A model generated the notes under the pieces. It made no database searches. It worked only from the letters and a program-made list of their open reading frames with translations, and had not been told where the DNA came from. The position numbers were made by a program, and so were the translations under genes. DNA of 9,434 bases from Magnetococcales bacterium (GTDB taxonomy: Bacteria > Pseudomonadota > Magnetococcia > Magnetococcales > Magnetaquicoccaceae), in the NCBI GenBank assembly GCA_015229095.1, contig JADGCE010000050.1, positions 7,468 through 16,901 on the forward strand, given 5' to 3'. Below are positions 1-5,575 of this stretch, in pieces; the first letter of the stretch is position 1; each line of letters opens with the position of its first letter.

Positions 1-638
1 CCGGATCCTCCTCTGTTGCACCTCCCGCTGCGCCCGTTGTTGCACCTCCCGCTGCGCCCGTTGTTGCACCTCCCGCTGCCCCTGCTGTTGCACCTCCCGC
101 TGCCCCTGCTGTTGCACCTCCCGCTGCGCCTTTTGCTGCGCCTCCCGCTGCTCCTGCTGTTGCACCCGTCGTTGCTCTCAGGGAAGAAACAGAGGGGATC
201 TCGGCGCAACGATTGACTTCCTGGTCGCAGTTGGTATCCTTCATCGCGAGTCGGGAGGGTGGATTGGCCGTCCAATTGGAACAACTGTTGGCCTGTTCCC
301 TGTTTGAGACGGACGCCAACGGCCAGCCCAGCCGGATTGAGTTGCAGTTGGTGAACGATCTCTGTGGCTCGGCAGAGCAGATGCGGCGCAAGTTGGCCGA
401 TTTTTTGACTGCCCAGGGCATGCCGGGGGTGCGCATTGCGATCACCGCTGCAGAGGGTGGTTGTCGTCAGAAAACCCTGGGAGAATCGGCCACTCAGGCG
501 CGTCAGGAGCGGCAGACCCGGTTGACGGAAGCGCTGCGCACACACCCCGTCGTGGAAAAAATGATCACCCGTTTTCAAGCGGAGTTGCTGCGGGTGGAAC
601 TCATTGCCGACAGGCATGGTCTAACCTTACGGGAGTAG
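1..638 (+). CDS. dnaX: DNA polymerase III subunit gamma/tau, C-terminal part (5' end outside window)
   Basis: This is the last 211 codons of an open frame that enters from the left (first full codon at base 3) and stops with TAG at 636-638. It has a low-complexity Ala/Pro/Val linker (about residues 5-57 of the fragment), then a globular tail. The tail runs from a Trp-containing start (LTSWSQLVSF) to a HPVVEKMITRF stretch near the end, which resembles the HP-V-V-x-F region at the C-terminus of bacterial DnaX tau. In the family, tau is the clamp-loader subunit that joins the polymerase core to the helicase in the cytoplasm. The AAA+ ATPase part and any frameshift site that makes gamma would lie upstream and cannot be seen. 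The call rests on the tail's character and on ybaB and recR following at once, a very common dnaX neighbourhood. ybaB starts one base after the stop, so the genes are probably co-transcribed. Confidence 0.88.
   Translation, partial: GSSSVAPPAAPVVAPPAAPVVAPPAAPAVAPPAAPAVAPPAAPFAAPPAAPAVAPVVALREETEGISAQRLTSWSQLVSFIASREGGLAVQLEQLLACSLFETDANGQPSRIELQLVNDLCGSAEQMRRKLADFLTAQGMPGVRIAITAAEGGCRQKTLGESATQARQERQTRLTEALRTHPVVEKMITRFQAELLRVELIADRHGLTLRE
15..173 (+). repeat. 24-bp tandem repeat encoding the DnaX Ala/Pro/Val linker
   Basis: Six 24-bp units run in frame from 15 to 158, followed by a shortened unit to about 173. Each unit encodes roughly VAPPAAPV. Units 1 and 2 (15-38, 39-62) are identical to each other, and so are units 3 and 4 (63-86, 87-110). 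Units 5 and 6 (111-134, 135-158) have diverged. Because 24 is a multiple of 3, gain or loss of units keeps the frame. The product is a flexible, uncharged linker between the ATPase part and the tail. The unit is too short and has no spacers, so this is not a CRISPR array. Confidence 0.95.
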
Positions 639-639
639 C

Positions 640-963
640 ATGGTGAAAAATTTAGGCAACATCATGAAGCAGGCTCAGGAAATGCAGAGCCGCATGGCCA
701 AAATGCAGGAAGATCTGGCGGTTACTCAGGTCGTTGGCCAGTCTGGTGGGGGCATGGTGGAGGTGACTCTCAGCGGCAAGCAGGTGGTGCAGCGCATCAA
801 ATTGGATCCCTCCATTATCGATCCGGCCGACGTGGAGTTGCTGGAGGATCTGATCGCCGCTGCGTTCAATGACGCCCAAAAAAAGCTGGCGGATCTGACT
901 CAGCAGACCCTCAGCAAGGTCACCGGTGGTTTGAACATTCCCGGTCTCAATCTGCCCTTCTGA
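640..963 (+). CDS. ybaB: YbaB/EbfC family nucleoid-associated protein
   Basis: This 107-residue protein has the normal length for the family. An N-terminal helix rich in Met, Gln and Lys (residues 1-28, with NIMKQAQEMQ and MAKMQEDL) is followed by a strand-rich core (GGGMVEVTLSGKQVVQRIKLDP, 37-58) and a helix with DVELLEDLIAAAFNDAQKK (64-82). This is the usual YbaB order. Family members form dimers that bind DNA with little sequence specificity and are often encoded between dnaX and recR, as here. The ATG lies one base after the dnaX stop, and GGGAG at 631-635, inside the end of dnaX, serves as its ribosome binding site, so translational coupling is likely. Codons 79-81 hold a dnaX-type slippery heptamer (see the separate entry). 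Confidence 0.97.
   Translation: MVKNLGNIMKQAQEMQSRMAKMQEDLAVTQVVGQSGGGMVEVTLSGKQVVQRIKLDPSIIDPADVELLEDLIAAAFNDAQKKLADLTQQTLSKVTGGLNIPGLNLPF
879..909 (+). promoter_or_regulatory. candidate -1 ribosomal frameshift signal inside ybaB
   Basis: The heptamer A AAA AAG occupies 879-885 in the zero frame (codons CAA AAA AAG), the same slippery sequence as in E. coli dnaX. After a 5-base gap (886-890) a small hairpin can form: GG(891-892), bulged A893, TCTG(894-897), loop ACTCAG(898-903), CAGA(904-907), CC(908-909). The -1 frame entered there is open for 43 more codons, crosses the ybaB stop at 961-963, and ends at TGA 1014-1016, overlapping the recR GTG at 1013-1015. No Shine-Dalgarno-like stimulator sits 10-14 bases upstream and the hairpin is weak. 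The Lys-Lys codons could simply reflect the protein sequence, so function is unproven. Confidence 0.3.
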
Positions 964-1012
964 TGCGCTTTCTGACCACAGCGGGAATGGCTGCAGAAGA
1001 GAGGAGGCGGGT

Positions 1013-1612
1013 GTGACGGCGGGGCTTCCTTCGGTGGAACGGGCCATTCAGCTGTTCGTTCGCTTTCCCGGTATCGGTCGCAAAAGCGCGCAACGGATGA
1101 TTCACCATCTGCTGCGCCGGGAGCGGGGCGAGGTGGAGCAACTGCTGCAGGCTCTCCAGGCGTTGGCCGATCGTGTGGGCCACTGCGCCATCTGCCACAA
1201 TCTGGCCGAGGCGGAGCAGTGCTGGATTTGCAGCGATACCCGCCGGGAGGCCCATCTGCTGTGCATCGTCGAAGAACCGATGGATCTGCTCTCTATCGAG
1301 AGGGCCGGCCTTTTTCGTGGTCGTTATCATGTGCTTGGGGGGCGTCTGAACCCGCTGGGGGGGGTGGGTCCGGAACAACTGAACCTGGCCACCCTGGAGA
1401 GTCGTTTGCGCGCCGGGCAGACCACGGAGTTGATCATTGCAACCAACCCGACCGTGGAAGGGGAGGCGACTGCCCACTATGTGAACCAGATGGCTGCCCC
1501 GCTGGTTTCCCGTGTCACCCGATTGGCCTACGGCATGCCCATGGGGGGCGAGCTGGAATATCTGGATGAATCAACGGTCTATCAGGCATTGGCAGGGAGG
1601 CGGAATTTTTAA
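1013..1612 (+). CDS. recR: recombination mediator protein RecR
   Basis: The 199 residues match the usual RecR length of about 200. The order is canonical: a helix-hairpin-helix (RFPGIGRKSAQRMIHHLL, residues 17-34), a four-cysteine zinc motif (C58, C61, C70, C73), a Toprim domain (from about LLCIVEE, residue 82, through GGRLNPLGGVGP and ATNPTVEGEAT), and the C-terminal tail with AYGMPMGGELEYLDE. RecR acts with RecO, and with RecF at gaps, to load RecA on SSB-coated single-stranded DNA. The start is GTG at 1013. GAGGAGG at about 1001-1007 is a strong ribosome binding site, and no earlier start gives a better N-terminus. It lies 49 bases after ybaB. No GC-rich hairpin followed by a T tract was seen after the TAA at 1610-1612. 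Confidence 0.98.
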   Translation: MTAGLPSVERAIQLFVRFPGIGRKSAQRMIHHLLRRERGEVEQLLQALQALADRVGHCAICHNLAEAEQCWICSDTRREAHLLCIVEEPMDLLSIERAGLFRGRYHVLGGRLNPLGGVGPEQLNLATLESRLRAGQTTELIIATNPTVEGEATAHYVNQMAAPLVSRVTRLAYGMPMGGELEYLDESTVYQALAGRRNF

Positions 1613-1615
1613 AAT

Positions 1616-1649
1616 TTGTGCAATGCAATATTATCCATTGTGCAATGCA
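1616..1649 (+). promoter_or_regulatory. 12-bp direct repeat upstream of the oxidoreductase operon, likely regulator binding sites
   Basis: TTGTGCAATGCA occurs at 1616-1627 and again, identical, at 1638-1649. The start-to-start distance is 22 bp, about two turns of B-DNA, so both copies face the same side of the helix. The second copy sits in a short inverted repeat, CATTG-TG-CAATG (1636-1647). The pair lies 80-114 bp before the oxidoreductase ATG and overlaps candidate promoter elements. This arrangement is typical of tandem operators, but the regulator is not identifiable from the sequence. Confidence 0.5.
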
Positions 1650-1666
1650 GCAACCTCGTGTATTGT
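1638..1666 (+). promoter_or_regulatory. candidate sigma70-type promoter for the oxidoreductase operon
   Basis: TTGTGC at 1638-1643 could be a -35 element, 17 bases before TATTGT at 1661-1666 (4 of 6 matches to TATAAT). The -35 would coincide with the second direct-repeat copy. An alternative -10, TATTAT at 1629-1634 (5 of 6), lies between the two copies but has no good -35 partner. Either would make the repeats operator-like. Weak evidence from hexamer matches only. Confidence 0.25.
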
Positions 1667-1729
1667 CTGCTCCTGTCGGCCTCCGTTTGAGTTCGATTTC
1701 ATTTTCACCATCTTGGAGGGCACGTTTGC

Positions 1730-3766
1730 ATGGCCACCTTGAACGCTGCAACACAGAATTCCTTTCCTTTCCCAGGTATTCCTGGCACGGGTGACGGCTC
1801 TGACGCGGTTGCGTATGTGGAGACCCGGTCGACGCATGGCGCTGCGGCCTATCCCATCACCTCATCCACCATCATGGGGCAACATTATCAGGTGGCGGTT
1901 GCCAATGGCTTCAGGAACGTTTGGGGCTCGCCGTTGGCTTGGCTGGAGTTGGAATCGGAACACTCCTCGGCTTCGGCCTGTGAAGGGTTTGCCCTGGCGG
2001 GTGGGCGGGTGACCAACTTTACCTCCGGTCAGGGGCTGATTCTGATGAAGGAGGTATTGTACACCAACTCCGGCAAGCGTCTGCCCCAGGTGTTGAATGT
2101 CGGGGCCCGTGCCTTGACCTCCCAGGCCTTGAACGTTCACGCGGGCCATGACGATGTCATGGGGGTCGCGGACTGTGGTTGGGGCATCCTGTTTGCGCAC
2201 AGCATCCAGGCTGTTGCCGATCTCTGCCTCATCGCCCGGCGCGCCTCGGAAGATTCTCGCACCCCGATGATGAATGTCCAGGATGGCTTTCTGGGCACCC
2301 ATACGATCGAAAATTTGAATTTTCCAGAGGATGAGCTGATCCGGGTCTTCCTCGGTGATCCCCAGGAAAAGATGCGTGCCACTTTCAGTGCCCAATATCC
2401 CTTGCAGATCGGCGTGGTGCAAAATCAGGACGCCTACATGTTGGGGAAAATTTCCCAACGGCTCTATTATGACAAGCTGCCCGCCGTGATTCAGAACAGC
2501 ATGGATGCCTTTTATGCCCTGACCGGTCGGCGTTATCAGCTGATTGAGCCCATCGGCATGGAGGGGGCGGAGTATGCCATCATCGCCATGGGAACCCTCT
2601 CGGAGACGGCCGCCTCGGCCATTGGCATTGTGCAGGAGAGATTGGGCGTCAAGCTTGGGGTGTTGAATGTCACCTGCTATCGACCCTTTCCCGCCGCCCG
2701 CTTGGCCAGTCTGATCAAACAGTGCAAGGCCGTCGCGGTCATCGAACGTTGCGATATTCCCACCATGGTGGACAATCCCCTGACCACGGACGTCGAGGCC
2801 TCTCTGGCCAAGGCGATCATGGGCGCCCCCGGTTTTGAGGCCGTCGACCGTATCCCCTTTGTCTTTTCCGGGTCGGCCGGTCTGGGTTCCCGGGACACCA
2901 CCCCCGGCCATATCGTGGCGGTGGTCAGGAACATGCTGGCAGGTTCCAAGGGCAAGGCCTATTTTACCCTGGGTATCGACCATCCCACCGCACTGCCTGC
3001 AGAGGTGGAGCCGGATGTGCGCCCGGAGGGCTCTTTTTCGGTGCGTGCCCACTCTGTGGGCGGTTATGGCTCGGTCACCACCAACAAGGTGATCGCTACC
3101 ATGCTGGGAGACATTTTTGGCTTCCGGGTGCAGGCGGCCCCCAAGTATGGTTCCGAGAAAAAAGGGTTGCCCACCAACACCTACCTGACGGTCATTCCCA
3201 GCGGCAAAATTTTGACCCACTGCGAGTTGCAGCAGGTGGATTTTGTGCCCCTGATGGATCCCACCACCTGGTATATGGGCAATCCCCTGGTGGGGCTGCA
3301 GCAGGGTGGCATCGTCTTCCAGCATACCGACGAGCAGACCCCTCAGGGGTTGTGGGACTCTCTGCCGCCCTATGCGCAATATTTTATCCGGGAGAGCGGT
3401 ATTCGTTTCTATGGGGTCGATACGGTGGCCATCGCCCGGGAGAGTTGCCTGCACGATTTTTCCCTGATCCAGCGTTTTCAGGGTGTGGTGTTGTTGGGGG
3501 TCTTTTTGCGGGTGACGCCGTTCCAGGAACGGGCCGGCATGTCGGAAGAGAGACTGTTTGAACTGGTGCGCAAGCCGTTGACCAAATATTTCGGCAAGCG
3601 GGGCGATACGGTGGTGGATAACAACCTGGAGGCGGTTCGGCGGGGTTATCAGCGGGTGATGGAGGTGACGCCGGACATTATGGCCAATACCCCCCCTGAG
3701 ATTATCGTCCAGGGGAAGGCCGATTGGGATGCCAAGGGCAAGGATGTCAATGCTTTCTTCATTTAG
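1730..3766 (+). CDS. pyruvate:ferredoxin (flavodoxin) oxidoreductase, alpha-gamma chain
   Basis: The 678 residues correspond to the first half of the single-chain enzyme NifJ. The order is a POR_N pyrimidine-binding domain (about 25-250, with AYPITSSTIMGQ at 40-51 and LNVGARALTSQALN around R127), a domain II of the transketolase C-terminal type (about 265-400, with YRPFP at 317-321 and VAVIERCDIP), and a gamma domain (about 435-640, starting near RAHSVGGYGSVTTNK, with KYGSEKKGLPTNTYLT). R127 aligns with the substrate-binding Arg of the ARAL motif in family members. The chain ends where NifJ would continue into its linker and ferredoxin domain; the next gene supplies those parts. GGAGGG at 1715-1720 is the ribosome binding site. 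Pyruvate is the most likely substrate because the layout matches NifJ, but a related 2-oxoacid cannot be excluded. The enzyme is cytoplasmic. Confidence 0.95.
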   Translation: MATLNAATQNSFPFPGIPGTGDGSDAVAYVETRSTHGAAAYPITSSTIMGQHYQVAVANGFRNVWGSPLAWLELESEHSSASACEGFALAGGRVTNFTSGQGLILMKEVLYTNSGKRLPQVLNVGARALTSQALNVHAGHDDVMGVADCGWGILFAHSIQAVADLCLIARRASEDSRTPMMNVQDGFLGTHTIENLNFPEDELIRVFLGDPQEKMRATFSAQYPLQIGVVQNQDAYMLGKISQRLYYDKLPAVIQNSMDAFYALTGRRYQLIEPIGMEGAEYAIIAMGTLSETAASAIGIVQERLGVKLGVLNVTCYRPFPAARLASLIKQCKAVAVIERCDIPTMVDNPLTTDVEASLAKAIMGAPGFEAVDRIPFVFSGSAGLGSRDTTPGHIVAVVRNMLAGSKGKAYFTLGIDHPTALPAEVEPDVRPEGSFSVRAHSVGGYGSVTTNKVIATMLGDIFGFRVQAAPKYGSEKKGLPTNTYLTVIPSGKILTHCELQQVDFVPLMDPTTWYMGNPLVGLQQGGIVFQHTDEQTPQGLWDSLPPYAQYFIRESGIRFYGVDTVAIARESCLHDFSLIQRFQGVVLLGVFLRVTPFQERAGMSEERLFELVRKPLTKYFGKRGDTVVDNNLEAVRRGYQRVMEVTPDIMANTPPEIIVQGKADWDAKGKDVNAFFI

Positions 3767-3792
3767 AATAGAGATGTCAGCGGAGGAACACC

Positions 3793-5439
3793 ATGACGCA
3801 ACGTGCAATCATTTATGCCAGAGAGACCCCGGAGTGGTACGATGTCAAGCGGGCCAGGGAGGTGATAGCGGCCTATGGCGTGGGTGCGAGTTCCAATCAG
3901 CCATCCGATGAGTTTGTCGCCAACTCCGTCGTGCCGGCGGGGAGTGGTTCTTTCCGCGATTTTTCCTACATCGCCCCGGATTTGCCTGAGTTCAAGGCCG
4001 AGAATTGCGTCGCCTGCATGGATTGCGTCCAAAACTGTCCGGATTCGGCAATTTGGGGCAAAGTGATCACCCCGGCGGAGTTGGCCGGCACGTTGTCGGG
4101 TTTTGAGGGAGAGACCCATGATGTCTTGAACAGCCAGTTGGTGCAGACAACCAAGTTCTGGAAAACCTACCAGAAAAAACATGAGACGGATCCCTCATCT
4201 CCTCCGGGGGCGTGGTTTGGCATCTTTGTCGATCCCACCAAGTGCAAGGGGTGTGGCGAGTGCGTCATCGCTTGCGGCGAGCACGATGCCCTCAAGATGA
4301 TCAAAAAGACCCGGGACAATCTGCCCACCTTTTTTTCGATATGGGAGTTTTACAAACGGTGCCAGGAGACGCCCGCCGAGTATATCAATCCCAAGTTGAA
4401 AGTGGATATCATGCTCAAGCAGGGGGCCAACCAGTATGTGGGGGGGGCCGGTTCCTGCATGGGGTGCGGCGAAACGTCGGTGTTGCGGCAGCTGCTTGCG
4501 GCCGTCTACGAACAGGTAGGCTCCAAGTATGGCATCGTGGCGGCCACCGGATGCAATACCGTCTACGGCTCCACCTATCCCTATAACCCGTATCTGGCTC
4601 CCTGGGTCAACTCCCTGTTCGAAAATGCCCCCACCGTCGCCATGGGCATCCGCGCCCGCTGGGACCAGATGGGTCAGTCAGACCACCATCTGCTGGTGCT
4701 GGGTGGCGATGGCGCCATGCTGGATATCGGCTTTCAGGCGCTTTCTCGCATGTTGGCCTCCGGCATGAATATCAAAGCCATTGTCCTGGATACCCAGGTT
4801 TACTCCAACACCGGAGGGCAGGCCTCCACGGGAAGCTTTATCGGCCAGGAAGCAAAAATGTCCATCCACGGCTCGGCCATTCGTGGCAAACAGGAACGCC
4901 GCAAAGAGATCGGCAATATTGCCATTATGCATCCTCATACTTTTGTGGCGCAGACCGTCGGGCCCATGATCACCCATTTTTACAAAGCGGTGGAGCGGGC
5001 CCTGCTCTTTGACGGTCCTGCCCTGATCAATATCTACACCACCTGCCAGCCAGAGCATCAAGTGGCCGATGATCTCTCCTCCACGCAGGCACTGTTGGCG
5101 GTGGAGTCCCGCGCTTTCCCGGTTTTTATCTATGACCCCGAGGCGGGGCCCACGCTGGCTTCCCGTCTCTCTTTGCAGGGCAACCCTTCGGTGAAGCGCG
5201 ATTGGCACCGGCGCAAAAACAAGAATGGTACGGAGGAGTTGGTGGATTTTCTCACCTTTGCCCGCTCGGAGGGGCGCTTTGTCAAACATTTTGACGCCGA
5301 CGGTGTGCCCAGCGAGACCTTGAAGGAGTCTGTCCGGGATCGTCTGGAAAACTGGCGGCTTTTGCAACAGCTGGCCGGTGTGGAAAATATCGACCATGTC
5401 AGGGAGATCGAGAGCGCGCGGGAGCGTGTCCCTCAGTAG
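3793..5439 (+). CDS. pyruvate:ferredoxin (flavodoxin) oxidoreductase, beta chain (2x[4Fe-4S] plus TPP domain)
   Basis: The 548 residues supply the second half of a NifJ-type enzyme. Two ferredoxin-type cluster motifs are seen: C72, C75, C78, C82 and C151, C154, C157, C161. The proximal cluster probably uses C222 and C225 (GSCMGCGE), C254 (ATGCNTVYG) and C418 (IYTTCQPEH), as in NifJ. The thiamine diphosphate and Mg site is GGDGAMLDIG (304-313) with VYSNTGGQ (336-343). Electrons from the hydroxyethyl-TPP intermediate should pass through three [4Fe-4S] clusters to ferredoxin or flavodoxin. GGAGGA at 3782-3787 gives a strong ribosome binding site only 26 bp after the upstream stop, so the two chains form one operon and should be made in equal amounts. 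About 70 residues precede the first cluster, some of which probably replace the NifJ inter-domain linker. All key residues are present. Confidence 0.96.
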   Translation: MTQRAIIYARETPEWYDVKRAREVIAAYGVGASSNQPSDEFVANSVVPAGSGSFRDFSYIAPDLPEFKAENCVACMDCVQNCPDSAIWGKVITPAELAGTLSGFEGETHDVLNSQLVQTTKFWKTYQKKHETDPSSPPGAWFGIFVDPTKCKGCGECVIACGEHDALKMIKKTRDNLPTFFSIWEFYKRCQETPAEYINPKLKVDIMLKQGANQYVGGAGSCMGCGETSVLRQLLAAVYEQVGSKYGIVAATGCNTVYGSTYPYNPYLAPWVNSLFENAPTVAMGIRARWDQMGQSDHHLLVLGGDGAMLDIGFQALSRMLASGMNIKAIVLDTQVYSNTGGQASTGSFIGQEAKMSIHGSAIRGKQERRKEIGNIAIMHPHTFVAQTVGPMITHFYKAVERALLFDGPALINIYTTCQPEHQVADDLSSTQALLAVESRAFPVFIYDPEAGPTLASRLSLQGNPSVKRDWHRRKNKNGTEELVDFLTFARSEGRFVKHFDADGVPSETLKESVRDRLENWRLLQQLAGVENIDHVREIESARERVPQ

Positions 5440-5575
5440 CAGGTTGTGGAAAAAAGGGGGGGGCCATTTTTTTTATGGCTGTGGTGCTGGTTTTTGCTGA
5501 AAAGTCTCTCAAAATGGTTTTTAATAGCTGCTCCATTCCTGGATTGCAACGGGTCAAAGGCCCGAGGGAGGTTTC
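5440..5575. other. intergenic leader with homopolymer tracts before the EAL gene
   Basis: This 136-bp gap holds an A6-G8-CCA-T8 block (A 5450-5455, G 5456-5463, T 5467-5474). GCCAT (5463-5467) and ATGGC (5475-5479) can pair around a loop of seven T. A second small hairpin, CGGG (5550-5553) with CCCG (5561-5564), sits directly before the Shine-Dalgarno site GAGGGAGG (5564-5571). TTTAAT at 5520-5525 resembles a -10 box, but no -35 lies at a good distance. No convincing intrinsic terminator is present, so read-through from the oxidoreductase genes is possible. Confidence 0.5.

Noticed and set aside
15..173. Possible CRISPR array
   Set aside because: Units are 24 bp with no spacers and encode protein in frame.
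16..216. Open frame for a Leu/Pro/His repeat protein over the left repeat
   Set aside because: It is the +1 shadow of the 24-bp dnaX repeat; the real frame begins at base 3 and leads into the DnaX tail.
1862..3808. Long 648-codon antisense open frame opposite the alpha-gamma chain
   Set aside because: Its translation is rich in His, Gly and Gln and has no family signature; the opposite strand is an unmistakable oxidoreductase. Long antisense frames are common in G+C-rich genes.
5450..5474. Intrinsic terminator after the oxidoreductase beta gene
   Set aside because: There is a T8 run but the preceding G8 can pair with only two C residues, so no stable GC stem forms.
5481..5498. Sigma54-like promoter (TGGTGC...TTGCT) before the EAL gene
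   Set aside because: The GG to GC distance is 13 bases rather than the strict 12, and the -24 box is poor.
5540..5575. c-di-GMP riboswitch before the EAL gene
   Set aside because: Only a 4-bp CGGG/CCCG hairpin is present; none of the conserved GEMM sequence elements were seen.
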